Source: Streptantibioticus rubrisoli
GTDB lineage: Bacteria > Actinomycetota > Actinomycetes > Streptomycetales > Streptomycetaceae
Reading direction: 5' to 3'
Length of the DNA stretch: 64,000 nt
NCBI RefSeq assembly: GCF_024436055.1
Contig: NZ_JANFNH010000001.1
Location: forward strand, 248,001-312,000
Shown: positions 1-7,768 of the stretch, piece after piece
Position numbering within the stretch: the first letter of the stretch is position 1
Layout: every line of letters begins with the position of its first letter
Translations under genes and position numbers: made by a program
The notes under the pieces: generated by a model
What the model was told of the DNA's origin: nothing
What the model saw: only the letters and a program-made list of their open reading frames with translations
The model's database searches: none

Positions 1-1
1 G

Positions 2-1504
2 GGCCCGCTGACCAGATGGCTGGCCGCGACCGTGGCACTGGTGGCCCTGCTGGCCGCCGGGTGGGGCGTCTACCTCGTGCTGCGCCCCGACCTGTCCTGC
101 GGGCCCGGTGTGGTCAAGCGGGGACCGGCCCATGAGTGCACCGGCGTCAGCGACGGCCGGGTCAGCTTCGGGCGCTACCTGGACCAGGTCACCGACCGGA
201 TCAGGGCGGAGAACGACAGCCCCGCCGTGGCGCGCGGACCGCATGTCACGGTCGCCATGATGGTGCCGATGAGCTCCACCGGCCCGGCCGACCAGCAGCA
301 GGTGCTGCACGAGGTGCAGGGGGCGTACCTGGCGCAGTACCGGGCCAACCACGACGACAACGGGCGGGCTCCGGCGATCCGGCTGGTCCTGGCCAACCCC
401 GGGCGCGACAGCGGCAGTTGGCCCCCGGTCGCCGCCGAGCTGGCCCGGATGGCCGCCTCCACCCAGGACAACCTGCGGGCCGTCGTCGGGTTCGACATCA
501 GTGTGCCCAACACCCAGGCCACCATCGACGAGTTGACGAACACCTATGGCGTTCCGGTGGTGGAGGGCCCGATGACCGCCGACGACATCGCCAACAGCCC
601 CAGCACGCCCGCCAAGTACAAGGGACTGGCCCGGATCGCGGCCACCAACAGCGACCAGGCCGCGGCGCTCGCCTCGTACGATCGCAGTGTGCGGCCCCAG
701 CAGACCCTGGTGGTCGAGGACGTGCGCGGTGGCGACAACTACGTCAGGACGCTCAGGCAGGCCTTCGAGTCACGGACGAAGGGCGCACCGCTCGCCCCGG
801 AGCAGTTCCGCTCCCCGCCGGACACCAACTCCGAGGGCAGCACGGCAAACGACTTCCAGCAGATGGTCTCCACCATCTGCGAATCCCCCGCGAAGGTCAT
901 CTACTTCGCCGGACGACCGGTCCAACTACGCCAGTTCGTCAACGCGCTTGGCGCCCGCGGCTGCACCGACCACGACTACACCGTGATCAGCGGCTCCGGC
1001 GCCTCCACCATCGCCCTTGACCCGCTGTTCGACTGGGACGCGCTGCGCCGCGGCGTCACCCTGCTGTACGCCTCCGACGGGCACCCGGACGCCTGGACCA
1101 GCGCCGGTGCGCCCGCGACCGGCGGCTCCGCCGACGCGTACCGCACCCTCACCAAGGTGATCGGCGAGGCCGGTGCGGGCGCCGTCGACCTGACCGACTC
1201 CCGGGCGATCAGCGTCTACGACTCGGCCTGGACGGCGATCACCGCGATCCGTGACGCCACGCACGGCGGGAGCGGCCTGCCCACGACCACCGATGTCGCC
1301 GACGAATGGCTGAGACTGCACGGTGCCCAGAAGGTGCTCGGCGTCAGCGGCTGGATCTGCCTGGACAACTACGGCAACCCGTACGACAAGGCGGTCTCCG
1401 TGGTACGGCTCAGCCCCGCCACGGGCCGCGCCGACTTCGCCGGGCTGGCCTGGCCCACCGGCCATCCGCCCACCGCCGACTGCACCGCGCCGAACGGCGG
1501 CTAG
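2..1504 (+). CDS. Membrane-anchored periplasmic-binding-like protein, 5' truncated by the window
   Basis: The reading frame is open to the left edge, so the true start lies outside the window; about 500 residues are visible. A hydrophobic segment (about residues 7-28) comes first, then an extracytoplasmic domain that resembles the Leu/Ile/Val-type (Peripla_BP_6) fold of ABC-transporter solute-binding proteins: alternating Rossmann-like stretches such as VTVAMMVPM, and a conserved-looking NTQATIDELTNTYGVPVV region. In streptomycetes such domains often follow a cytoplasmic segment and one membrane helix, which fits the missing N-terminus. No permease or ATPase gene is next to it, so a sensor role is as likely as transport. 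A GTG at 32 could serve as an internal start but has no ribosome binding site. The gene converges on the IHF gene and their stop codons overlap. Confidence 0.7.
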   Translation, partial: GPLTRWLAATVALVALLAAGWGVYLVLRPDLSCGPGVVKRGPAHECTGVSDGRVSFGRYLDQVTDRIRAENDSPAVARGPHVTVAMMVPMSSTGPADQQQVLHEVQGAYLAQYRANHDDNGRAPAIRLVLANPGRDSGSWPPVAAELARMAASTQDNLRAVVGFDISVPNTQATIDELTNTYGVPVVEGPMTADDIANSPSTPAKYKGLARIAATNSDQAAALASYDRSVRPQQTLVVEDVRGGDNYVRTLRQAFESRTKGAPLAPEQFRSPPDTNSEGSTANDFQQMVSTICESPAKVIYFAGRPVQLRQFVNALGARGCTDHDYTVISGSGASTIALDPLFDWDALRRGVTLLYASDGHPDAWTSAGAPATGGSADAYRTLTKVIGEAGAGAVDLTDSRAISVYDSAWTAITAIRDATHGGSGLPTTTDVADEWLRLHGAQKVLGVSGWICLDNYGNPYDKAVSVVRLSPATGRADFAGLAWPTGHPPTADCTAPNGG

Positions 1505-1812
1505 CCGACCCTGTTCACCAGCTCCTGGCGCTGCCGGTCGCCCAGGCCACCGGCCCGGCGGTTGTCGTCGATGCCGATCTCCTCCATCAGCGCGGCCACC
1601 TTCGCCGGACCCATGCCGGGAACGGCTCGCAGCAGCTGGGAGACCTTGGTCTTGGCGGCGACCGGGTTGTCCTTGGCTTCCGCCAGCACCTCACTGAGGC
1701 GCTTTCGGCCCGAGCGGACCGCGTCCAGCAGCTGGGTCCTGGCCTTCCTGGCCTCGGCGGCCTTCTGCAGCGCGGCCTTGCGCTGCTCCGGAGTCATCTG
1801 GGGCAGGGGCAT
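1501..1812 (-). CDS. Actinobacterial integration host factor (mIHF/sIHF family)
   Basis: A 103-residue basic protein that begins MPLPQMTPEQRKAALQKA and carries the family's helix-two-turn-helix DNA-binding segment (VSQLLRAVPGMGPAKVAALM, roughly residues 56-75) followed by GIDDNRRAGGLG. Family members are nucleoid-associated proteins that bind and bend DNA without strict sequence preference. The start at 1812 is chosen because GAAGGAG lies 6 bases upstream; an in-frame ATG at 1839 has no comparable site. The C-terminal part differs from the housekeeping sIHF as I remember it, so this may be a second paralogue. It lies tail to tail with the upstream gene and is divergent from ku, 172 bp away. 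Confidence 0.85.
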   Translation of the reverse strand: MPLPQMTPEQRKAALQKAAEARKARTQLLDAVRSGRKRLSEVLAEAKDNPVAAKTKVSQLLRAVPGMGPAKVAALMEEIGIDDNRRAGGLGDRQRQELVNRVG

Positions 1813-1984
1813 GCGGGCTCCTTCGCTCGGGGCGGACATCGTCTCGGGGCGGACACCGTGAATACGTGCCCTCTCGCCGGTGCCGGTTTGACCTCGATCA
1901 CCCGAAGGGGTCCCTGGACCGACAGGCGGTCGCGACCGGTCGGAGATACCGTGTGATCACTGGGAGGGAGGAGGTGGAGACACC

Positions 1985-3106
1985 ATGGCGCATGCGGTCT
2001 GGAGCGGCGCCCTGTCGTTTGGCCTGGTCACCGTGCCCGTGCAGATGTTCGGCGCGACGGAGAGCCACACCATCCGCTTCCACCAGCTCCAGCGCGGCAC
2101 CGCCGACCGGGTGCGCAACAAGCGGGTCAACGAGCGCACCGGTGAGGACGTCCCGCTGTCGGACATCGTCAAGGGCTATGACATCGGTGACGAGTACGTG
2201 GTCGTCGAACCCGAGGAACTGGACGAGATCGCTCCCGGCCGGTCGAAGAAGCTGGAGATCAGCGGCTTCATCGAGGTGGAGGAGATCGACCCGGTCTACT
2301 ACGACAGGACGTACTACCTGGCACCGCGCGGCGACGAGTACGCGAAGGTGTACGCCCTGCTCGCCGAGGCGATGAAGAAGGCGGGCAAGGCCGCGGTCGC
2401 CACCTTCGTGATGCGCAACCGCGAGTACCTGGTGGTCGTCAAGCCGGGCGACGACGTCCTGGTCGTACACACCCTGCACTGGGCGGACGAGGTGCGCGAC
2501 CCGTACCGCGAGATCGGCGGGCTGCCGGAGGACGCGCGGGTGGAGAAGCGCGAGCTGGACACCGCGGTGCAACTGGTCGACGCGCTCAGCGTCGACTGGG
2601 ACCCGCAGGAGTACCGCGACACCTACCAGGAGCGGGTGCGGGAACTGCTGGAGGCCAAACGCACCGGCGGCACCGTGGAGAAGGCGGAGCCCCCACCGCG
2701 CTCCACCAACGTCATCGACCTCAACGAGGCGCTGCGGGCCAGCGTCGAGCGGGCCAGGGGCAAGCGCGGCGCGGGCGGCAAGAAGCGCGCGGGCGCCCGC
2801 GCCGAGAAGGCCGAGAAGCCCGAGAAGGCCGTGAAGGCCGAGAAGGCCGTGAAGGCCGAGAAGGCCGTGAAGGCCGAGAAGGCCGTGAAGGCCGAGAAGG
2901 CCGTGAAGAAGGCGGAGAAGGCCACCGCGAGGAAGCGTGAGAAGAAGGCGCCCGAGGCGGCCGACCTCGCCGGGCTGAGCAAGACCGCGCTGTACGAACT
3001 GGCCAGTGAGGCCGACATCCCCGGCAGGTCCACGATGAGCCGTGAGGAACTGGTCGAGGCGCTCTCCGCCAAGGGCGGTCGGCGCCGGGCCAGGGCTTCG
3101 GCCTGA
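1985..3106 (+). CDS. ku: Non-homologous end-joining protein Ku with repetitive lysine/alanine tail
   Basis: 373 residues. The N-terminal Ku core (about 1-255) begins MAHAVWSGALSFGLVTVPVQ and has the bacterial Ku bridge and beta-barrel elements. Ku binds double-strand DNA ends as a homodimer and recruits LigD. The core is followed by a Lys/Ala/Glu-rich tail (about 255-325) that contains the hexapeptide EKAVKA nearly five times, then a SAP-like helix-extended-helix segment (about 330-365, LAGLSKTALYELASEADIPG) that probably binds DNA. Such extensions are known in actinobacterial Ku. The start is set by GGAGGAGG 7-14 bases upstream. The stop is followed six bases later by the LigD polymerase gene, so the two are co-transcribed. 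Confidence 0.95.
   Translation: MAHAVWSGALSFGLVTVPVQMFGATESHTIRFHQLQRGTADRVRNKRVNERTGEDVPLSDIVKGYDIGDEYVVVEPEELDEIAPGRSKKLEISGFIEVEEIDPVYYDRTYYLAPRGDEYAKVYALLAEAMKKAGKAAVATFVMRNREYLVVVKPGDDVLVVHTLHWADEVRDPYREIGGLPEDARVEKRELDTAVQLVDALSVDWDPQEYRDTYQERVRELLEAKRTGGTVEKAEPPPRSTNVIDLNEALRASVERARGKRGAGGKKRAGARAEKAEKPEKAVKAEKAVKAEKAVKAEKAVKAEKAVKKAEKATARKREKKAPEAADLAGLSKTALYELASEADIPGRSTMSREELVEALSAKGGRRRARASA
2822..2908 (+). repeat. 18-bp tandem repeat inside ku (about 4.8 units)
   Basis: The unit GAGAAGGCCGTGAAGGCC is repeated head to tail from 2822, four complete copies and one partial, with no mismatches. Each unit encodes EKAVKA, so unit gain or loss keeps the frame. It should be length-variable between strains. 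Confidence 0.95.
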
Positions 3107-3112
3107 CCCGCG

Positions 3113-4042
3113 ATGCCCGTAGCGCCGGACCGCCAGGCCCTGGACGTCGACGGCCACCGGCTGATCCTCACCCATCTGAACAAGGTCCTCTTCCCGAGGA
3201 CGGGCACCACCAAGGCCGCGGTGCTGCACTACTTCGTACAGGTGGCCCCCGAGATGCTGGACCACTGCGCCGGGCGGCCCGCCTCCTTCGTGCGCGCGCC
3301 GGACGGCCCCGACGGCCAGACCTGGTACGCCAAGAACCCGCCGCCGGGCCTGCCCGACTGGGTCACCGTCACCCAGGTCGCGAGCCGGGAGGGCTCCGCG
3401 CCCTATGTGGTGATCGACTCCACCGCGTCCCTGCTCGCCATGGTCAACCTCGGCGCCTACGAGATCCACGTACCGCAGTGGACCGCCGCGGGCGGTCCGA
3501 ACGCCCATGACCGGTTGGTGTTCGACCTGGATCCGGGGGAGGGCGTGGACCTGGTGCTCTGCTGCCGGATCGCAGGGGACCTGCGGCAACTCCTGGCGGA
3601 GGACGGCCTGCGGGCCCATCCGGTGGTCTCGGGCTCCAAGGGGCTGCACCTGTACGTACCGCTGCGCCCGGCGGCGGAGCGGCGGGCGTCGGACTACGCC
3701 AAGGCGCTCGCGGTACGGATGCAGCGGGAGCGGCCCGATCTGGTGACGGCGGTGATGGCGCGGGCGGCGCGGCCCGGCAAGGTGTTCATCGACTGGTCGC
3801 AGAACGCCTCGGCGAAGACCACCGCCGCCCCCTACACCCTCCGCGTCAGACCGCGCCCGGCCGTCACCGCCCCCGTCACCTGGGACGAGGTCACCGCCTG
3901 CGAGCACCCCGACGACCTGCGCTTCACCCCGGAGCAGGTCGCCGAACGCGTCACCGAGCAGGGCGACGTACTGGCCGACCTGGCGGATCCGGCGGCCGCC
4001 GCCGACCTCCCGGACCCGGTCAGGGACCGGCGGCGCGGGTGA
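3113..4042 (+). CDS. ligD: Stand-alone NHEJ polymerase/primase (LigD polymerase domain)
   Basis: 309 residues matching the polymerase domain of LigD (archaeo-eukaryotic primase fold), which fills gaps with ribonucleotides or deoxynucleotides during end joining. Visible motifs are the catalytic DLDPGEG (D-x-D), VSGSKGLHLYVPL in the nucleotide-binding region, and IDWSQN near residue 225. Neither an ATP-dependent ligase domain nor a 3'-phosphoesterase domain is attached, so sealing must rely on a ligase elsewhere in the genome. It starts 6 bases after the ku stop, has no ribosome binding site of its own, and is probably translationally coupled. The 3' end overlaps the convergent WYL gene by 23 bp. 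Confidence 0.92.
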   Translation: MPVAPDRQALDVDGHRLILTHLNKVLFPRTGTTKAAVLHYFVQVAPEMLDHCAGRPASFVRAPDGPDGQTWYAKNPPPGLPDWVTVTQVASREGSAPYVVIDSTASLLAMVNLGAYEIHVPQWTAAGGPNAHDRLVFDLDPGEGVDLVLCCRIAGDLRQLLAEDGLRAHPVVSGSKGLHLYVPLRPAAERRASDYAKALAVRMQRERPDLVTAVMARAARPGKVFIDWSQNASAKTTAAPYTLRVRPRPAVTAPVTWDEVTACEHPDDLRFTPEQVAERVTEQGDVLADLADPAAAADLPDPVRDRRRG

Positions 4043-5000
4043 CCCTGGCGCCCAACTGCCTGAGGTACTCGGCCAGTTGCGGCGGCTCGTGCACCTCGAA
4101 CTCGCAGCCCAGGGTGGCCAGTCGGAACGCCAGCCACTCCAACGCGTCAGCTCGGCTGCGCAGTCGGCAACTGCGTTCGTCGACCCGCTCCAACTGGCCT
4201 ACCGCGCCGCCGAGTCGGCGCGCCACCTCCTCCATCGGGGCGTGGAGGGTCGCCACCGCCCGGTAGCTCGGCGTCAGCCCGGACAGCTTGCGGGCGACGT
4301 AGGCGGCGGCGTCGCTCTCCGGCAGGCGGCGCGGTGCGGTGCGCACCCCCGTCGGCCTCGGCTCGCTCACCCGGTCGACGCGGAAGATCCGCCAGTCGTC
4401 GCGGTCGTTGTCGAACGCGACCAGATACCAGCGGCGTCCCGCCGATACCAGCCGGTGCGGTTCCACCAGCCGCTTGCTCTCGGTGCCGTCGCCCGCCCGG
4501 TAGCCGAAGCGCAGCCGTTCCCGGGCGGCGACCGCGGCGGCCAGTACGGTCAGGTCGGCGGGGTTGATGGTCGGCCCGTCGCCGCCGAGCAGCGGGACGG
4601 TGGCGGTGTTCAACGCGGTCACCCGGTGCCGCAGCCGGGACGGCAGCACCTGTTCGAGCTTGGCCAGTGCCCGCAGCGACGCCTCCTCGATGCCCTCCAC
4701 GGCATGTCGGGCCGCGGTGCGCAGGCCCACGGCGATCGCCACGGCCTCCTCGTCGTCCAGCAGCAGCGGCGGCATGGCGCTGCCCGCGACCAGCCGGTAG
4801 CCGCCCACCGCGCCCTTCGTCGCCTCGACCGGATAGCCCAGCTCGCGCAGCCGCTCGATGTCCCGGCGGATGGTCCGCGCGCTGACGCCCAGCCGTTCGG
4901 CCAGCTCACTGCCCGGCCACTCGCGCGGGGTCTGGAGCAGGGACAGCAGACTGAGCAACCGGGCCGGGCCGGAACTTCCCGAGGAAGGCACTGTCGTCAT
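4020..5000 (-). CDS. WYL-domain transcriptional regulator with DeoR-like HTH
   Basis: 326 residues. Residues 10-65 form a helix-turn-helix of the HTH_11 type (GSELAERLGVSARTIRRDIE); about 135-215 is a WYL ligand-sensing domain (RRWYLVAFDNDRDDWRIFRVDRV, and FGYRAGDG as the first strands); a WCX-like C-terminal segment follows. WYL proteins regulate transcription in response to nucleic acid or small ligands, often linked to DNA damage. Lying beside the Ku/LigD genes is suggestive but does not prove a link. No clear ribosome binding site precedes the ATG at 5000, so a leaderless transcript is possible. Confidence 0.9.
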   Translation of the reverse strand: MTTVPSSGSSGPARLLSLLSLLQTPREWPGSELAERLGVSARTIRRDIERLRELGYPVEATKGAVGGYRLVAGSAMPPLLLDDEEAVAIAVGLRTAARHAVEGIEEASLRALAKLEQVLPSRLRHRVTALNTATVPLLGGDGPTINPADLTVLAAAVAARERLRFGYRAGDGTESKRLVEPHRLVSAGRRWYLVAFDNDRDDWRIFRVDRVSEPRPTGVRTAPRRLPESDAAAYVARKLSGLTPSYRAVATLHAPMEEVARRLGGAVGQLERVDERSCRLRSRADALEWLAFRLATLGCEFEVHEPPQLAEYLRQLGARVTRAAGP

Positions 5001-5087
5001 GGACCCAGGGTGCCGTGCGTCTAGGACAGGATTCGACCTGTACGGGGCCGCCCCTGGCGTCTGGTTACCGCGCTGGCCCGTCGGCGG

Positions 5088-5672
5088 TCAGGAGCCGCCG
5101 CTGAGTTGCTTCTGGGAGGGCACCTTGTCGGTGACGTCGGCGCCGTTCTGACTTCCGGCGCCCTTCACACCGTTGACGGTGTTCTGGATCTGGTTGAAGT
5201 CGGAATCGGTGGCGTTTCCGCTCCTGATCTTCGACCCCAGTTCCTTGAGCTTGTCGACGCCTCCGGTGAGCGGCGCGACCGCTTTGGACAGCAGCGGATC
5301 GCCCTTCGCGTCGCGGATCGCCGCCTTGTAGCGGTTATAGGCGAAGGTGGCGGCCAGACCGCCCTTTACCAGGGCGGAGGTGCGTCGGTTGGCGCCTTTC
5401 TTGAAGGTGCCCGCCTTGTACGGCTTGTAAATCCACTGGTACACGGCACCGGACGCCAGACTGGCGTTGGTCACGAACTTCGTCTTGGCGAACCGGACTT
5501 TCTCCGCCGAACTGGAGGCGGAGGGCGCGGCGGAGGTTTGCTTGCTCTTGCTGGAACAGGCGGGCGCCACCAACAGCAGCACGGCCATCACCGCCGCGAG
5601 AACACCGCGCCGTGGTCGGGAGGGTGATGACAGCACCGGATCACTTCCCTTGAGTTTCGCGGCCCGTCCCAC
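5088..5672 (-). CDS. Putative lipoprotein of unknown function
   Basis: 194 residues. A lipoprotein signal peptide is clear: basic RPRR, hydrophobic core GVLAAVMAVLLLV, and lipobox VAPAC with the lipidated cysteine at about residue 39, then a Ser/Ala-rich linker. The mature part is basic and contains VYQWIYKPYKAGTF, suggesting peripheral association with membrane or wall. I do not recognise a characterised domain. The upstream region, shared divergently with the gene at 5923, holds two palindromes. Confidence 0.75.
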   Translation of the reverse strand: MGRAAKLKGSDPVLSSPSRPRRGVLAAVMAVLLLVAPACSSKSKQTSAAPSASSSAEKVRFAKTKFVTNASLASGAVYQWIYKPYKAGTFKKGANRRTSALVKGGLAATFAYNRYKAAIRDAKGDPLLSKAVAPLTGGVDKLKELGSKIRSGNATDSDFNQIQNTVNGVKGAGSQNGADVTDKVPSQKQLSGGS

Positions 5673-5796
5673 GTCTACGGAGGCCTGGGCGGTTTCCTGG
5701 GCGTCCCGGCGGGGCCGAGGCCCTTGACCGGACTCTTTACCGGCCGTCGGCTGAACGCCACTCCAACGGCGCCAACCGGGTGAAGTTGGGGGAGAA

Positions 5797-5814
5797 TTGC
5801 TGACAAGTCAGCAA
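5797..5814. promoter_or_regulatory. 18-bp perfect palindrome, candidate operator
   Basis: TTGCTGAC, AA, GTCAGCAA: 8-base arms around a 2-base centre in the divergent region between 5672 and 5923. Size and symmetry fit a MarR- or TetR-type dimer site. The regulator is not identified. Confidence 0.55.
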
Positions 5815-5866
5815 ATGTGGCGGGTTCGAGGGTAGCCCGATAGTGTGACATGGCGGACTCATTCGC

Positions 5867-5901
5867 AGTAAGTGCACTTACTTCTCGCGGTAGGTGCACT
5901 T
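5867..5901. promoter_or_regulatory. 16-bp palindrome plus degenerate second copy, candidate operator
   Basis: AGTAAGTGCACTTACT at 5867-5882 is perfectly symmetric; GGTAGGTGCACTT follows 23 bases later (5889-5901). Two helically phased copies just upstream of the ribosome binding site of the 5923 gene suggest cooperative repression. Confidence 0.55.
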
Positions 5902-5922
5902 CGTGACGAAGGGAGAAACCCA

Positions 5923-6342
5923 GTGATATCCACGAAGTCCCGCTCCGCCCGCCTCGGCGTTGCCGCGGCGCTGTCCGCCGCCCTGCTGACCGGCGGCACC
6001 GCGACCGCCTTCGCCGCACCGAACACCGTCCACCCGGCGCCTCGTCCGGTACCCCACCGCGCGCCAGCCAAGTCGTCCATCACCTTCCGCGTCAGGCCCT
6101 CCTCCCTGCGGTCCGGGCAGCGGATCACCGCCGCCGGCCAGGGCACGGGCCTGGCGATCGGCAGCAGGGTCCAACTGCAGCGCCGCATCGGCAGCAGGTG
6201 GAGCTCGCTGCCCGCCAGCACCGCCCTGCGGAGGGGCGGCGTCTACAGTCTGACCACCCCGCTCAGCATCAGAGGCAGGCAGATACTGCGCGTCCTCGAC
6301 GGCACGACCGCGTCGTCGCCGGTCACCGTCACCGTGCGCTGA
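5923..6342 (+). CDS. Small secreted protein of unknown function
   Basis: 139 residues starting at GTG 5923, which has AAGGGAG 7 bases upstream; an in-frame ATG at 5872 lies inside the operator region and is unlikely. A Sec signal peptide (SRSARLGVAAALSAALLTGG, cleavage near AFA|AP) precedes a mature part of about 108 residues rich in Arg, Ser and Val. The pattern of short strands (ITFRVRPSSLRSGQRITAAG ... GRQILRVLDG) suggests a single Ig-like beta-sandwich, as in many secreted Streptomyces proteins. It is divergent from the lipoprotein gene and probably co-regulated through the palindromes between them. Confidence 0.7.
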   Translation: MISTKSRSARLGVAAALSAALLTGGTATAFAAPNTVHPAPRPVPHRAPAKSSITFRVRPSSLRSGQRITAAGQGTGLAIGSRVQLQRRIGSRWSSLPASTALRRGGVYSLTTPLSIRGRQILRVLDGTTASSPVTVTVR

Positions 6343-6360
6343 CGCGCCAGGAGCGCCCAC

Positions 6361-6402
6361 CGTTCAGGGCTGGTCCCGCACATGCGGGGTCAGCCCTGAA
6401 CG
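6361..6402 (+). terminator. Long inverted repeat, probable terminator
   Basis: Arms CGTTCAGGGCTG (6361-6372) and CAGCCCTGAACG (6391-6402) pair perfectly, with an inner CCCGC/GCGGG stem. It starts 18 bases after the preceding stop. No T-tract follows, as is usual in streptomycetes. Confidence 0.8.
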
Positions 6403-6450
6403 ACGTCCGCTCGTCACATTCCCATCACACAAGGCCCTTACGATCGCCAC

Positions 6451-6717
6451 ATGACCAACGCGATCGAACTCCCCGACGACCTGATCGCCCTGCAGCGCGC
6501 CGCGGACGCGGCCCTGGCGGCGCTGGGTGGTCCCGATGTGGGGTCACCGTCGAACTGGTCACCGCGGCAGCGCCAGGCATGGGACGAACGCTGGGAGGCC
6601 TACCGGCAGGCCGCGCACGCCCTCAACCAGCACCCCCTGATGCGCCAGGCCACCGCGGAACGCCGCCACTGGGAGATGCGCGGCGCGCTGCGCGCCGCCG
6701 CCCGGCACCGCGACTGA
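6451..6717 (+). CDS. Conserved small hypothetical protein
   Basis: 88 residues, highly charged and alpha-helical (RQRQAWDERWEAYRQAAHAL), with no signal peptide or membrane segment. I recognise no domain. GC bias at third positions is normal for the region, which supports it as coding. The ATG at 6451 has only a weak AAGG 17 bases upstream. It stands alone between a terminator and the rpf gene. Confidence 0.6.
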   Translation: MTNAIELPDDLIALQRAADAALAALGGPDVGSPSNWSPRQRQAWDERWEAYRQAAHALNQHPLMRQATAERRHWEMRGALRAAARHRD

Positions 6718-7068
6718 CGCCAGGCGGGCGAATTCGCCGCCACCCGCCGAAGTCGCCGAAAAGGGAACGCCAGTTCGGCGGTGGACGCCCGAACGGGGTG
6801 CCGCCCATTCGGCAGGTCTTCCGGCCGGAAATACGTCGCCACGCCCGGGAAACGGTACCGGAGAACACGCCCGGCGCTTTCCGCCAAGCGGCTGTGCGAT
6901 GTCGGTGGAGAACAACCGGAACGGCCGCGACGCGCATGGAATCTGACGCCTTGCCAATTGCCGGGCAATCGCTTACCGGTGTTGTCATGGCAGTAAACGG
7001 CCAAGGCCACCACTGCCAGTGGGCCCGCCGGGGAGAATTCCCTGGTCCGTTTCAGGAGGCAGCACGGC
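6718..7068 (+). other. Gene-free leader region upstream of rpf-like gene
   Basis: 351 bp with no supportable gene. It is long for a 5' region, and rpf genes of actinobacteria often carry a c-di-AMP (ydaO) riboswitch there, but I could not find the conserved ydaO core segments. Several short GC hairpins are present. I see no convincing promoter. Confidence 0.4.
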
Positions 7069-7569
7069 ATGCAGGCAAGGTTTCTCGCGTACGGGCTCGC
7101 CGCCGCGGTGGCGGCGGGCGCGGTGGGCACTCCCGCAGCAGCGGCTTCCCGTATGGACGCCGCGAGTTCATGGGACCATCTCGCGCAATGTGAAGCCAGC
7201 GGCAACTGGCACATAAACTCCGGGAACGGCTACTACGGCGGTCTGCAGTTCAGCGGGCACACCTGGCGCGCCTACGGCGGCGGCGCCTACGCTCCGCGCG
7301 CCGACCAGGCCAGCCGCTCACAGCAGATCGAGGTCGCCAGCAGGGTCCTGTCCCACCAAGGGCTGAGCGCCTGGCCGGGCTGCTCGGGACATGCCGCGGT
7401 ACCCGACTACGGCAGCCGCGTCAGCCGTAGCTACTGGCGCCGCACCTACCACTACGGCTTCCTGCGGCACCGGCACCGGTTCCACGGGCATCACCGCCAC
7501 TGGTTCCGCTGGCGCTACCACTACCGGTACTGGCGCCACCGCCACCACCATCGGTACCGGTTCCGCTGA
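7069..7569 (+). CDS. Rpf-like transglycosylase with His/Arg/Tyr-rich C-terminal tail
   Basis: 166 residues. The signal peptide ends near residue 27; the resuscitation-promoting-factor domain spans about 34-106 ([31 protein letters not shown]). Glu42 in CEASGNW is the expected catalytic acid for cleaving peptidoglycan glycan, and Cys41 and Cys105 fit the family disulphide. Residues 120-166 are unusual: 47 residues almost only of Arg, His, Tyr, Trp, Phe and Gly, with 12 histidines. LysM or G5 domains, common in other Rpf proteins, are absent. The ribosome binding site is AGGAGGC at 7054-7060. A strong terminator follows at 7577. The tail may bind anionic wall polymers or metal; that is inference. 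Confidence 0.88.
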   Translation: MQARFLAYGLAAAVAAGAVGTPAAAASRMDAASSWDHLAQCEASGNWHINSGNGYYGGLQFSGHTWRAYGGGAYAPRADQASRSQQIEVASRVLSHQGLSAWPGCSGHAAVPDYGSRVSRSYWRRTYHYGFLRHRHRFHGHHRHWFRWRYHYRYWRHRHHHRYRFR

Positions 7570-7576
7570 CCGGCGC

Positions 7577-7602
7577 GGCGGCCCGGTCCCGGCCGGGCCG
7601 CC
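7577..7602 (+). terminator. Strong GC hairpin terminator after rpf-like gene
   Basis: GGCGGCCCGG (7577-7586) pairs with CCGGGCCGCC (7593-7602) around a 6-base loop, starting 8 bases after the stop codon. Confidence 0.85.
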
Positions 7603-7768
7603 GGTGCGGTGAACCGGGGGAGAGATGCGTCCTCCGTTGGAGGGAGCCGGGGCGTGTAACCCCGGGGGCGCGCGGCGCGCCGGGCTCCAATGGCCCAATG
7701 GATGCGTTCGTACTACTGACCCGCGGTACCCGAGTCGGCACGGCACGCGCGGCGATCGGAGCGCGGTG

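Noticed and set aside
2822-2908. CRISPR-like array
   Set aside because: The repeats are contiguous, without spacers, and code for EKAVKA in ku.
1898-3907. Very long open frame on the minus strand across ku and ligD
   Set aside because: High-GC antisense frame without domains; ku and ligD explain the codon bias.
6718-7068. c-di-AMP (ydaO) riboswitch upstream of the rpf-like gene
   Set aside because: Expected from other rpf genes, but the conserved GGGTGAA-type and CCGGTAGGCG-type core segments are not present.
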